A stretch of DNA of 64,000 bases from assembly GCA_004194705.1 (NCBI GenBank), contig SADC01001112.1, positions 1,488,001 to 1,552,000 on the forward strand, written 5' to 3'. The notes beneath the pieces are model-generated. The model saw only the letters and a program-made list of their open reading frames with translations. It was not told where the DNA came from and ran no database searches. The position numbers and the translations under genes were made by a program. Source of the stretch: Ditylenchus dipsaci (taxonomy: Eukaryota; Nematoda; Chromadorea; Rhabditida; Anguinidae). This document shows positions 54,301 through 61,983 of the stretch, one piece after another; position 1 is the first letter of the stretch; each line of letters begins with the position of its first letter.

Positions 54301-56066
54301 TTCTCTTTCGTCTCGCACTGTACTCTTTTGACTTGCTTCGAATGACTCAAAAGAGTACAACTAAAGACGAAAGAGAATTGTGCCGCGCGAATTCAAACAT
54401 TTGAAATTCCCATTGTCGGCGACGGCTATGGTCCTTTAAAATGGTTTAAACCCAAATTTGGCCAGGTAAAGATAGTGTACTCCTGCCGTAACATACACTT
54501 GCCTACCCTTGTCTTAGACCAAATTTATATATTTATGAAATTTATGAAAAAACTGGCCTTATTCCCAATAAGCAGGCTCCTCCCTTTTTGTAACTTTTGA
54601 GGCTTGGGCAATGGTAGGACTGACTTGAATATGTATCTAAGATATGTTTGAGTCCGTCCTAATATGCGTTGGACAACCCTGCATAAGCCTAAAGCAATCG
54701 GATCAAGTTAAAAAAAACCCCTCTTTTTGGGATAGGGCCAAAAAACTTCTCAATAAAATCTGCTTAAGATATCAAGACAAACTATTTTTTACCATTTTCA
54801 TACGGAAAGCTTTTTTGGGATGAAAACGAACGCATGCACAGCCAGCCATTTTATTTTTTTAATAAAAAAATCTGGTTGAATTTCAGAGATCATGGCGATG
54901 CAGCAAAGAGAGTCGCTGAAGATCCAAAACAGCCAAGGGGAAGAGGAGATGTTTACAGATGTGGTGTGTTTTGGCTCTAGAGATGTGGCTGCTGTGCTCA
55001 CTCTAGGCATAGATGTGTCTGTGAGCCAACTCCAACTGGCTTCACGATGTGAACTGGCCTCTTTACTGGACCCTCCAGAACCTATGGGTCGTGACTGGTC
55101 TATTCTGGCAGTTAAGTTGAACTTGGAGGACCAGCAAATAGCTGAGGTGGACTCCACTGGTCTAAGTCTATCCAGAACTGACCAGTTGTTGGCTGAATGG
55201 GCACTGCAATGTCCTGAAACTGCTTCTATTGGCAGGTTGTGTGCTATATTGGAGGAAATGGGCAGGTTGGATGCTAGGGATGCTCTATACAGGTGAATAA
55301 TTTGTGGAAATTATATATTGGATCCGATACGGATTCTTGCGCTTACCTCAAGATCGATTTCTTGTATCTGCTCAGCCAACTTCTTCTTATCTTGCGCGAG
55401 CTTCACCTTGCCTCGACCACTCGAAACCGGCCCACTTTCTTGAAGCAGTGAATGGCGTCGTCCCCACATCCATCGGTGGCATTGGGAACTCCGCACGATT
55501 CGAATGACTTAATTATGAGCTCCTTCGAGAGATTCTCCCAGGCTTTGACAATCCATTGGAGTTAGACGGCCGTTGGCGCAGCTTGAGAGTTTTAAGGGGT
55601 GTGGTTCTATTAGAGAGTGTGGTTCAAATAGAGAGTGTGGTTTTATTAGAGAGAATACGGTAAGTCGATCTAGGGTATAAGGCCAACTTTGACAGGTCCT
55701 AGGGTTGTCTTATGCCGGAGATGTGACTGTGGTCATTTTGCTTAGTCCTCGCTTATTCGATTTTAGCTAAATTTTTATAGAAACGCCTAAAACTCGTGTG
55801 CATAAAACATTAAATTAGATTTTTCCAATTTTTGCCTTATTTCAGAACAGTCCCCCTCTACCTGTTCGCCCATTGAAGAGCACAATGTTCCTCCTAACAA
55901 TACAGTTAACTCTCCCTCAGAAGACATCAGAAGTGACATGCAGCTGGATTCTCCAGTACCGCCAGCGGATGAGCTTAAGAAACACGATTCAGGAGTGGTG
56001 TCCTTAAGTTCCCACTCCGCCACCATAGATAGGTCTTGCAATGCCAGTGCTCAACAACTCAGATAA
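32320..56066 (+). CDS. DAPK1: Death-associated protein kinase (DAPK)
   Basis: Multi-exon gene with the full DAPK order: kinase domain, calmodulin-binding segment, about ten ankyrin repeats, ROC-COR with P-loop, death domain, Ser-rich tail. Recognised exons total about 4.3 kb (about 1,430 codons), close to human DAPK1. The family is a calmodulin-regulated, cytoskeleton-associated Ser/Thr kinase promoting cell death and autophagy. One linker exon between 36307 and 39868 is unidentified. Reading the conserved protein requires small frame corrections near 32492, 35955, 36071, 50808, 51830, 51998, 52093 and 52110, and possibly the 55292/55846 junction. The spliced ankyrin exons are unbroken. Either sequence/assembly errors or a decaying copy; intact splice sites favour the first. 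Confidence 0.88.
32642..35001. other. DAPK intron 1 repeats
   Basis: Contains ACATCGATCG-type tandem words (33010-33125), a Tigger-like element fragment ending TTTGACTG at 33419, GCCCGG-word clusters at 33555-33615 and 34725-34765 that may be the two ends of one array-ended element, and the foldback at 34232-34662. Confidence 0.45.
34232..34662. mobile_element. Foldback element
   Basis: Arms from GGGGTGGACTTCTACGGC, through TTTTGACATCGACT, to TCTATCGATTAAGTGGTC are complemented in reverse up to 34662. Fragments of the same arm occur at 6590, 8480 and 44050-44160. Confidence 0.7.
35552..35801. mobile_element. MITE, ACCGTATTTACTGTATTAA ends
   Basis: Ends TACCGTATTTACTGTATTAA and complement enclose about 250 bp with repeated CCCCACCCT/AGTCCCC words. 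It abuts the DAPK exon at 35810: the element's right end lies only 9 bp before the exon, within the acceptor region. Confidence 0.75.
36308..38540. other. DAPK intron, missing linker exon region
   Basis: A linker exon is expected here because the phase does not continue directly from 36307 to 39868. One candidate follows the acceptor TCTCTCTTTAATAG at 37221 and would read RRRPASSVCAFSHPV from the split codon, but no in-phase donor was found. 37000-37440 and 38040-38340 are low in repeats. Confidence 0.3.
38549..38880. mobile_element. Array-ended MITEs, TGTAAATG motif
   Basis: TTCACAATACGAATGTAAATG at 38658 is complemented at 38841-38861, giving a 204-bp element. Immediately left, 38549-38655 is more TGTAAATG/TTACACTTACAT words with another TATTGTGAA end. 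Probably two adjacent or nested copies. Confidence 0.55.
39182..39566. mobile_element. Near-perfect foldback hairpin
   Basis: ACGGGATTACAACGGGATCG through AACCTTGGCGATCC on the left arm are complemented in reverse to 39566. Centre near 39375. About 385 bp. High arm identity suggests a young element. Confidence 0.8.
39868..47102 (+). CDS. DAPK1: DAPK ankyrin-repeat exons
   Basis: Exons 39868-39975 (108 nt), 40026-40046 (21-nt microexon MGETPLM), 40091-40285 (195), 40330-40395 (66), 40443-40475 (33), 40527-40625, 44779-44877, 45910-46008, 46060-46158 and 47004-47102 (99 nt each). All are phase 0. Each 99-nt exon is exactly one 33-residue ankyrin repeat, with TALH or TPLH signatures (DEETALHCAS, GGQTALHLAL, SGDTPLHIAS, HFQSPLHIAA), and 66+33 makes another. 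No frame break in this block. The repeats mediate protein and cytoskeletal contacts in the family. Confidence 0.9.
40926..41516. mobile_element. Foldback element containing the GTTCAGC hairpin
   Basis: Ends TAACACGG.GAA..CCATGTG and complement. Inner arms include GTGCAGAATTTCATGCTGAAC and the GTGACTGTCGA hairpin shared with 10196-10310. Centre near 41222. A related fragment is at 5752-5830. Confidence 0.7.
41590..42186. other. DAPK intron, nothing recognised
   Basis: AT-rich sequence without a convincing exon or inverted repeat. Confidence 0.35.
42187..42726. mobile_element. hAT-like element, GGCAGCGGC arrays
   Basis: Ends CATACTCCCACG and CATACTTGCACG (right complement). Flanks TCTATATG (42179-42186) and TCTACATA (42727-42734) agree at 6 of 8. 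Subterminal GGCAGCGGCG/AGCGCCGG words at both sides with an AT-rich core. Termini resemble those of 20202-21028. Confidence 0.7.
43240..43690. other. Low-repeat intronic block
   Basis: Higher GC, two (GT)n tracts (near 43388 and 43510), no match to repeats elsewhere in the window. Possible conserved non-coding DNA; no exon of DAPK fits. Confidence 0.3.
43693..43775 (-). repeat. tRNA-like sequence (SINE head)
   Basis: Minus strand shows TGATAGCTGATCGG (A-box-like) and GAGTTCGGCTCC (B-box-like). Acceptor-stem halves do not pair, so it is not scored as a tRNA gene. Confidence 0.4.
44305..44357 (+). repeat. Decoy duplicate of a DAPK acceptor and exon start
   Basis: TTTGTTTTAGGACGAG and AAACAGCCCTT repeat the acceptor and first codons of the exon at 44779 with a few mismatches, then diverge. 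The two copies flank about 400 bp that includes foldback core copy 5. Confidence 0.7.
44359..44560. mobile_element. Partial foldback core, copy 5
   Basis: GATGCGCAGACCCACATACC, CACTCGAAAGTGACTCTGG, GCGGTAGGCCCCAG and GGGGACCAAGGTAAAAAG in the usual order, one half only. Confidence 0.65.
45157..45330. mobile_element. Left end of a hAT-like element, CCGCCGC arrays
   Basis: CATAGTTGGACGCC terminus followed by about 150 bp of CCGCCGC/GCCGGCGGC words. Preceded by GTCAAGAG, almost the same target octamer as at 20202-21028. No right end found; truncated or extending into unrecognised sequence. Confidence 0.5.
45426..45851. mobile_element. Mariner-type MITE, TA TSD, with inner insertion
   Basis: Ends CTGGGTGTCCCAAGAAAAT and CAGGGTGTCCCAAGAAAAA (right complement), flanked by TA. 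The arms are near-complementary. At the centre lies a segment, GGATAAGAACCATTTTGGTT, that recurs at 46944-46998. Confidence 0.8.
46261..47003. repeat. Foldback remnant and shared segment before an exon
   Basis: 46262-46720 has inverted AAGGTTTCGAACGGAAA / TTTTCCGTTCAAAACCTTT. 46944-46998 (GGATAAGAACCATTTTGGTT to AAATGTAAAA) matches 45586-45640 and runs directly into the acceptor of the exon at 47004. Confidence 0.6.
47156..52150 (+). CDS. DAPK1: DAPK ROC-COR exons
   Basis: Exons 47156-47681, 47735-47863, 47922-47965, 50789-51017, 51067-51255, 51725-51933, 51993-52150. The P-loop GHSEVGKSRL is preceded by LPRIKLKLFG. A Ser/Gln-rich insert follows (SSQQQQRMSDEG). WEFGGYDPTY replaces the usual DxxG G3 motif, as in human DAPK1. 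VVVVGT stands at the G4 position. The COR part includes REYLHSARDSIVE, CRQLVQQLQLIGE, YVVLTPEWLGTHIIGTLLS and MEFEFPAFIMAEAP. Frame corrections are needed near 50808 (one base extra or two missing), 51830 (TTTT), 51998, 52093 (GGGG) and 52110. The domain binds GTP and modulates kinase output in the family. Confidence 0.82.
48187..49659. mobile_element. 1.5-kb element, CAGGGTTTTCATTTTATTTCC ends
   Basis: Inverted ends CAGGGTTTTCATTTTATTTC and complement. Two related inner blocks (48730-48860 and 49470-49610: TTTTGACCATGCACAACTT and GTGTTCAGCACATGC). Hosts Tigger MITE pieces at 48299-48390 and 49171-49355. Confidence 0.6.
49171..49355. mobile_element. Tigger-type MITE, TA TSD
   Basis: Ends CAGCTAACTCCCGATTTAGT and CAGTCAACTCCCGATTTAGC (right complement), flanked by TA. 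TTTAGTGTACAC repeats and the GAGCCGGTCCCCAGGG segment inside. Confidence 0.85.
49680..50752. mobile_element. Non-autonomous Tigger-like element
   Basis: GCTCGGATTAA.CACACCTCAG at the left, and at the right GGTCCCTTGAGGTGTCGTTAATCCGAGC (read as halves of 20 or fewer bases). Subterminal AGATTAACGTCAC words match the full Tigger at 25615-28164. Contains the array-ended element 50100-50671. Confidence 0.6.
50100..50671. mobile_element. Array-ended element, TTTTTTCCGCCTAA motif
   Basis: Ends GGACAATACTTTTTTCTCCG and CGGACAATACTTGTTTCTCC (right complement). Seven CTTTTTTCCGCCTAAT-like units at the left, one at the right. Flanked by TAAAAAAC at 50092-50099 and 50672-50679. Inner palindrome 50300-50610 with CCAATAATTTTGGCCTTTTG. 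Confidence 0.75.
51280..51697. mobile_element. Tigger-type MITE with inner foldback
   Basis: Ends CAGTCGACTTTCGATGAATG and CAGTTGATTCTCGACAAATG (right complement). Inner inverted repeat 51411-51567 (GCCGGTCGTTTTTCCAAAATC). Lies in the DAPK intron between 51255 and 51725. Confidence 0.65.
52151..52855. other. DAPK intron with small hairpin
   Basis: A tight hairpin at about 52297-52336 (CTCCTACTTTAGACA / TGTCTAAAGTAGGAG) and a run of ACCACCCAAAA words near 52400-52460. No exon. Confidence 0.4.
52856..56066 (+). CDS. DAPK1: DAPK C-terminal exons with death domain
   Basis: Exons 52856-53175, 54887-55292, 55846-56066. The first encodes DAVEVQVRGPAEMAPSCVYF and RHFLSPKHLKDH, as in the post-COR region of DAPK1. 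The second has VVCFGSRDVAAVLTLGIDVS and the death domain (SRCELASLLDPPEPMGRDWS through ALQCPETASIGRLCAILEEM). The last is a Ser/Pro-rich tail, SPEDI..SDMQLDSP-like, ending SAQQLR-stop at 56066. Exon 55292 ends in phase 2, whereas the open frame after 55846 wants phase 1, so a small exon or one base is missing. The death domain binds other death-domain proteins in the family. Confidence 0.85.
53500..53960. mobile_element. Foldback core, copy 6
   Basis: GACTTTTTGCCTTGG..ACCAAGG, CATCCAGAGTCACTTTCGAG, GTGTCTAAGGTATACGC, then inverted CACTTACCTTAGAGATGAT and GGTTTACCTTGGTCGCCC. The hairpin centre is shortened. Confidence 0.6.
54240..54440. mobile_element. Foldback hairpin
   Basis: TTTAAAGGACCATAGCC, CAAATGTTTGAATTCGCGCG and GAAAGAGAA..GT arms are complemented around a small loop near 54340. 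Confidence 0.7.
55330..55665 (-). pseudogene. pogo/Tigger-like transposase C-terminal remnant
   Basis: Minus strand reads QWIVKAWENLSKELIIKSFE and SCGVPNATD, the W..AW..L....I..SF..CG motif found near the end of pogo/Tigger-family transposases, then a Lys-rich KKLAEQIQE stretch. An adjacent terminus GAGAGAATACGGTA (55652-55665) matches the ends of the MITE at 22956-23103. Only the tail of the protein is present. Confidence 0.6.
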
Positions 56067-56316
56067 TATATTGACAGTCACTTATTGTTAATGTAAATGC
56101 CTGCTCTCCCATTCCATCCCATGATTCTTGTTAATGTGATTATTGCCAAAATATTATGTCCAGATATTATTACTTGCTTGTTGACACTTCTGCCTTTATT
56201 TTAACATTATTGTTTTATTTTCTCTGAAAGTTGTTTTGGAGTGTCCGGTACGCATTTATGTATATAAAGCAGCTAAATATTAATCAGTTTAAAAGACAAA
56301 CAGAAAAGGTCAGTAA

Positions 56317-56322
56317 AATAAA
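56317..56322 (+). promoter_or_regulatory. Candidate poly(A) signal for DAPK
   Basis: AATAAA about 250 nt after the stop at 56066, before the first downstream transposon sequence at 56333. Confidence 0.5.
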
Positions 56323-56332
56323 AATGAATTAC

Positions 56333-56606
56333 AGTTGACTCTGGATATAAAGTCACCCTCCAAAATTAGTTCCCGCCTTGGGTGGTAGTAAATGAATGGG
56401 GCCGGGGCCACGAAGGTCGGTCTTCGGACCAGGTGCCCTAAAATGTAGTAATCGAAAGTGGCCCATTTTTAAGGCCATCTGGCATGGGCCACTTGGCCCT
56501 GGCCTTGTCAAGGTGCGACCACTTTACCAGTTTCACCATTTGGGGAATGGGAAAAATACCGTCTGAATAGCGTTTTCGTTAGTCATTTCACTCTTAATTC
56601 CGGCAC
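56333..56606. mobile_element. Single Tigger-type end
   Basis: ACAGTTGACTCTGGATATAA at 56332 preceded by TT; no matching right end was found. The following 56395-56530 is GC-richer with GGCCACTT..GGCC repeats. Confidence 0.4.
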
Positions 56607-57603
56607 TTGTTTAGCTGGGGGGGGGGGATCGAGGTGCGCATTTTTACTAATTCGAAAATCATGTTTAAATGACTTCTAAGTAATTTTTATATGCTTATAA
56701 CGATAAGAAAGTTATTTTCTAACACTTTTTCACATAAAAAATTGATTTTTTCAAGAAAAATTTTTTGACCGAAATTTGACTTTTTGCCTTGGTCCCCCAA
56801 GGCAATCCAACCTGAAAGGGTACCTGGATACCCAAAAAGATGGAATTTGACATAGTTTTGTTAACTGAGGCCTACCGCATAAAGAAACTCTGGTATGCAT
56901 ACATTTTATGCATCCAGAGTCACTTTCGAGTGATTTGTGTCTCAGGTATGTCTGTGTGCGCATCTCTAACCAACCAAGCCCCCTGCGCCCCCGAAGGGGT
57001 ACAGACTTACCTTAGACGGTAAAATATCGATTGGTGACAATTTTGATTGGTGACTATCGATTGGTGACAGTATCGATTGGTGACTATCAATTGGTGACAG
57101 TATCGATTGGTGACTATCGATTGGTGACAATTTTCATACTGAGACGCAGCTTATTCCGAAACCCAAACGTTATTATTATATTTCTCTTCGTTTTTCTGTT
57201 TCTACTTCTCTTTCTGCTTAAATGGCTGATTCCTCGTTAATTTACTGCCTTTTAGATGGCTAAGGGCTTGGTTGGTTAGAGATGCGCGCACTCACTTACC
57301 TTAGACATAATTCCGAGCAAGACGCTTGATCATACATGCATAAAAGACTCTTTTTGCCCAGCACCAGTGACCAAAACGGGGTAGAATACCTTAGTACAAG
57401 GTGATTCACCTTGGTCCCCCAAGGCAAAAAGTTGAATTTTAGTCAATTTTTTTTTTTCAAAAATCAATTTTTATGTGAAAAAGTGTTAGAAAATAACTTT
57501 CTTATCGTTTTAAGCATATAAAAATTACTTAGAAGTCATTTAAACATGATTTCGAATTAGTAAAAAATGCGCACCTCGATCCCCCCCCCCCCAGCTAAAC
57601 AAG
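56607..57603. mobile_element. Foldback element with shared core, copy 7
   Basis: Ends GTTTAGCTGGGGGGGGGGG and complement. Arms include TTATCG..AAGAAAGTTATTTTC, unrelated to copies 1 and 3. The core CTAACCAACCAAGCCCC is split by a 240-bp insert (57016-57255). Confidence 0.75.
57018..57130. repeat. Tandem TATCGATTGGTGAC repeat
   Basis: Seven head-to-tail copies of ATCGATTGGTGACAGT/ATTGGTGACT variants (14-20 bp) within the insert in foldback copy 7. Confidence 0.8.
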
Positions 57604-57657
57604 TTCCTTAATTTCTATATAGTATTAGGGTCGGGGGGTCCGTCCGCCACACTTTTT

Positions 57658-58395
57658 AGGATAATATTTTTTTCTCACCGCAAATGCACTGCGAATGCAC
57701 CGCAAATTATTTTTTTCTCACCGCAATTTGATCTTTCGCAAAATACTTTTTTCTCACCGCAAAATACTTTTTTTCCCCGCAAACCTAATTTGTGTCCAAG
57801 ACCAACTAAATTTGCATAATTTTGAAAGAATTCCAATTTTTCAGCCTGAAAATGACTTAAATTGGTCAGAATCCCACCCCGGAACGGCCAGAAGCCCCTG
57901 AAAGTTGGTTTTTTGGGGTTTTACTAAAGGGCAGGGGTAAACTTTTGCGAAAAATCGATCGAGCGGATCAGATTTCGGGTCCGATGGGCTTAATCGCTCA
58001 AAATTCGTAAAAAAATATTGATCCAAGTGGACGACCACTTGGTTTGGTTAGTTCAGACTAAAAATTTTGAAAACCACCATAAACCTGGAATTTTGAGCGA
58101 TTAAGCCCGTCGGTTTACCCCCGCCCTTTAGTAAACCCCCAAAAAACCAACCTTCAGGGGCTTCTGGCCATTCCGGGTGGGATTCTGACCAATCCAAGTC
58201 ATTTTCAGGCTGAAAATTTGAATTCTTGCAAAATTATGCAAAATTTGGTTGGTCTTGGACAGAAATTAGTTTGCGGGGGGAAAAAAGTATTTTGCGGTGA
58301 GAAAAAAGTATTTTGCGGGAAGATCTAATTGCGGTGAGAAAAAAATAATTTGCGGTGATTTTCAAGTGTTTTGCGGTGAGAAAAAAATACCATCG
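57658..58395. mobile_element. hAT-like element, TTTTTTCTCACCGCAAA arrays
   Basis: Inverted arrays of TTTTTTCTCACCGCAAAA at 57670-57785 and 58270-58390, flanked by CACTTTTT at 57650-57657 and 58396-58403 (perfect 8 bp). Inner palindrome with GGCCAGAAGCCCC and TTTTACTAAAGG, shared with the elements near 11840-13070 and 50300-50610. Confidence 0.8.
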
Positions 58396-58784
58396 CACTT
58401 TTTATAAATTTATTCTTTTACAACCAATTTTGGCCAGTTTTTGCAATTTGATGTCTAATATCTTACCGGAACCCTCAAGTACGACATCTTGGCTTTCTTT
58501 TAAGCACAAACACGTATTATCGAAGTTGCTTCTAAAAAATTTTTCCTTGCCCTCCAAATCGGTGATAGTGTATTTTAGCCTGGATTTAAGGTGGATTTTT
58601 GTGTTCAAGCCCACTTTTTCTGCCATTTTTCGCAAAATACTAAGATATAAATTACTAATAATCTCAAGCTACTAATAATTAAATTGCTAATGCTCTCAAG
58701 TTACCAATAATCTCAGGTTACTAATAATCGTCATACTTGTCTGTCGTCCGTCACAAAAATGTTATGGCTCGTTCACGGACTGCG

Positions 58785-58932
58785 ACTTAGACTTAGACTG
58801 AGACTATTTTAGCTACATGAACATCCCTTAGTCTAAGTCTTAGTCTCAGTCTAAGTTTAAGTCTCAGTCTAAGTTTAAGTCTCAGTCTAAGTTTAAGTCT
58901 CAGTTTAAGTCGCAGTCCGTGATCGAGCCATT
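58785..58932. mobile_element. Array-ended MITE, AGTCTAAGTC motif
   Basis: Ends TGGCTCGTTCACGGACTGCG and TGGCTCGATCACGGACTGCG (right complement). The interior is GACTTAGACTGAGACT words. Flanked by TTA on both sides, which would fit a PIF/Harbinger-type 3-bp duplication rather than hAT. Confidence 0.6.
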
Positions 58933-59033
58933 AGGCATTTACTCATTACTGAGTAAAAAATCATCAAATGTGGGCACACCCCAACCAAAAAAAGCTATGG
59001 CTAGTTGAAAGCGGTCGAAACCACAGGAGGACC

Positions 59034-59105
59034 AAGGCATTTTGAGATGAATTGTGAATTGCCTTCCGGAGACCAAGGCATGCTCACAGGTTCAAATCCT
59101 GGTGG
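59034..59105 (+). repeat. tRNA-3'-end-like fragment
   Basis: CACAGGTTCAAATCCTGGTG resembles a T-arm (B-box GGTTCAAATCC). The upstream A-box half is not recognisable. Confidence 0.35.
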
Positions 59106-59154
59106 TAGCATATATTATTATTTTTTCAGTTAATAGTCCCGATATGGTCAGTTA

Positions 59155-59335
59155 TTGTAGTAGGTAGCTGGATGAGTAGGAAAGAGGTAGGTAAGGTAGG
59201 TGGATGGTTAGTTAAAGTAGCAGATGATAAGGTAGGGTAGGTAGGAGAATGTGTAAGAAGGAGGTAGATAGAGGGTAAGTAGGGTAGCTAGGAGAGTAGG
59301 CGGACGGTTAGGTGAAGTAGGTTAGAAGATAGGTG
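59155..59335. repeat. GTAGGTAGG-type minisatellite
   Basis: Irregular tandem GGTAGGTAGGTGGATGGTTA variants. Purine-rich strand bias. No gene. Confidence 0.6.
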
Positions 59336-59423
59336 CAACCCTTCTCCTTTCTCCCAAACCACCAGGATAGTACCCTAACCACGTGTATAGACCTGTAGAT
59401 AGTGCTTGAACCAAATTGTAGCA

Positions 59424-59607
59424 CAGTCGACTCCCTCTATATCGTAGCCCCTCCATATCGAACTCCCTCTATAACAAACGATTTTTTTTGGTTTTTAGAT
59501 TTGCCCTAAATAAAGCCTCTACAACGGACTCCCTCTATAACGAACTCCCTCCATAACGAACACCTAAGACCGGTCCTTAGGGTGTTCGTTATAGAAGGAG
59601 TCGACTG
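59424..59607. mobile_element. Tigger-type MITE
   Basis: Ends CAGTCGACTCCCTCTATATC and CAGTCGACTCCTTCTATAAC (right complement), with TA at the right flank and CA at the left. CTCCCTCTATAACGAAC repeats inside. Confidence 0.8.
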
Positions 59608-59629
59608 TACTGAAAAAAAAAAGAAATAA

Positions 59630-59705
59630 AAATGCACGCATAGGGAATTGAACCTGTGATGAACAAAGAACTACGCCATTACACTCACCACTACACCACA
59701 AAAGA
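59630..59705 (-). repeat. tRNA-like SINE head
   Basis: Minus strand: TGGTGTAGTGGTGAGTG (A-box) and GGTTCAATTCC (B-box) with tRNA-like spacing. The terminal stem does not pair. Confidence 0.5.
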
Positions 59706-59780
59706 CTATTTGCATGTTAAAAAACAATTCCACCCTAGAGTTTTCGCAAAAACCTTCATGGCTAGGGTAATAATAAATAT

Positions 59781-60040
59781 ACCGTATTTAATCCAATAGT
59801 AGCCCCGGAGCTACTAATTTTCAACCACCCTCTTTGAGGAGGAGAGGGGGGGGGTTCATGTTGGCTACTATTAGAGGGCGGGGGGGGGGGGGGGGGGGGG
59901 GTCGAAATCGGCCTAAAAAGGCCGGTTTTCAGGGGGCTACTATTTTTAAACCCCCCTCCTAGGTGGGCTACTATTAGAGGAAGGGGGGGGCTACAATTAG
60001 ATGGGGGCTACTATTAACTAGTTAGAGTAAATGCGGCATT
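59781..60040. mobile_element. ACCGTATTTA-family MITE with long G-run
   Basis: Left end ACCGTATTTAATCCAATAGT. Right end ACTATTAACTAGTTAGAGTA..GCGGCAT is a degraded complement. GGGGGCTACTATTAGA words in both orientations and a run of more than 20 G at about 59880-59901. Confidence 0.6.
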
Positions 60041-60116
60041 AGAAATTATGCGGCCATTCTCTTACTCCCCTTGTGAGGATGTCTCAAATTACTTTTTCGC
60101 TATCAAACCATAAACA

Positions 60117-60478
60117 CTCTTACAAGGAAACCGCCCGAACTGTACTGTCAAATTCGAAAAATTCTGTTAAAGCCATCTTGTAGAGCATGATCGATTTATA
60201 TAGTGTAGCCGGAGTTATTTTGGCGGATAGCGAAAAAAGCTTTGAGTTCTAGGTCAAAGAAAGCCGGAAACCCTAAAAAACGCTAATTTTGGATATTTTC
60301 AGTGCTGTGATTTTCGGTGTTTTGTTTGTCAAGTGCTAAATCTGATCATTATGACCTTACGTTACTTCTAGATTTCCCGTCTAACCGTAATGTTTTGAAA
60401 AAATATTTTCTGATTTTTTTGAAAACTCAAATTTTCACGGTACATGTCAATGCTCGGGCGGTCTCCTTGTTAGTAAGA
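60117..60478. mobile_element. Foldback element, relative of 10808-11339
   Basis: Outer ACAAGGAAACCGCCCGAACTG with GCCATCTTGTAGAGCATGAT. The right end is complementary (CGGGCGGTCTCCTTGT). The arms are more degraded than in the relative. Confidence 0.55.
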
Positions 60479-60601
60479 GAAGCCAATATTAACAAACCTC
60501 AGCGCCTTAACGATGAAATCGTAGTGAAATGAAATTATTTGCCGATAAGTTTTCAGCAAAAAAAAATTATCCGTAAATTTCATAACCCTAATTTAAACCT
60601 A

Positions 60602-60964
60602 CAGGGTGTCCCAAAAAACTAAAGCATTTTTTCACTTTATTTGAATTCCCGCCTTTTCCCGTTCCTTTTGAGTTTGTATAAGGGTTGGCCAAGACAATTG
60701 TCGACGAAATTGCAATTGTCGGACAATTGACCAATTATTTTCCAAGGTTTCTCAATTCATCTGACAATTCTCCGATGAATCAGTGAAAATGTCCGAGCCT
60801 GTGATCTTGCGATTGTCTGTCTTTTAGAAAATTGTCGGACAATAGTTATTACTAACTGAATTGTTGGCTGAAACATCAAAAATTTTTTTTTGTTTGGTTT
60901 CACCGGTCTGCCCAAACTCTTCACAAAAAATTTAAAAATGCTTTAGTTTTCAACAGACACCCTG
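60602..60964. mobile_element. Mariner-type MITE, TA TSD
   Basis: Ends CAGGGTGTCCCAAAAAACTA and CAGGGTGTCTGTTGAAAACT (right complement), flanked by TA. The interior holds GACAATTGTCGGACAATT repeats. Confidence 0.75.
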
Positions 60965-60989
60965 TATGGGAGGGCTAAAACTTGTACGA

Positions 60990-61102
<113 letters not shown>

Positions 61103-61983
61103 GTCTATAAATAAATTAAAACTATTTTAGGCTGATCTGTCAGTCAAAATTCTTGATAAAAATTTTAGTTTCTAAACCGAGACTCGTAATACGTCTTGCA
61201 GTGTAACGAACTCGTACTTCGTACTCGTATTTGTACTCGTACTACGAGTATGAGTACGAGGAGTTGTAAAAGGCAGGTACGAGTACGAATACGAGTACGA
61301 GGAGTTCAAAAAAGCAGGTACGAGCACGAGTACGAGAGGCAAGTGCGAGTAAGAGCATGACTACGAGTACGAGAATGAGAACGAGCACTTTTCAGTGTAA
61401 AAAGCTTATTTTCAGGAAAAAAATTTGGTTTTTAGTAAATTTTTTAAATGAAATTTTATTTTTAAATATAATGATATTAGAATCTCGAATTTTTTTCACT
61501 GTTTTTTTCCTTTTTAGTTTTGATTCGGTACACTATTAGATGAACGTAGTTGTCAAATATCTCTTAGACTCCCTGCTCATCTCTTCCAACCATAGCATCA
61601 CCAGCTTTGTAAGCTGTCATTAACAACAAAACATATACATATAGAGCCTTCCCACTCTTCACCGCATTGCATAAACAACAGCATCTCGACTTCTTAGCTC
61701 GAAAAGGAATGTTAGTTCTACATAGTTCAGAGCACAAGTTGAACAGTGGACACAATACATTGCGCGAACAAATGAATATGTCTTTCAATAGAAAATACAT
61801 TGAAATTGTATTAAAGTGTTAAAATAACAAATGTTCGTAAATCAGATTTATAAATTTATAAATTTGACTAAGTACGAGCAAAGTACGGAAAAGTGCTAAG
61901 TACAAGCACCTTTTTGCTCGTACTACGAGTACGAATATGACAAAATTTGTACCATGATACGAATACGAGTACGAGGTCTCAAA

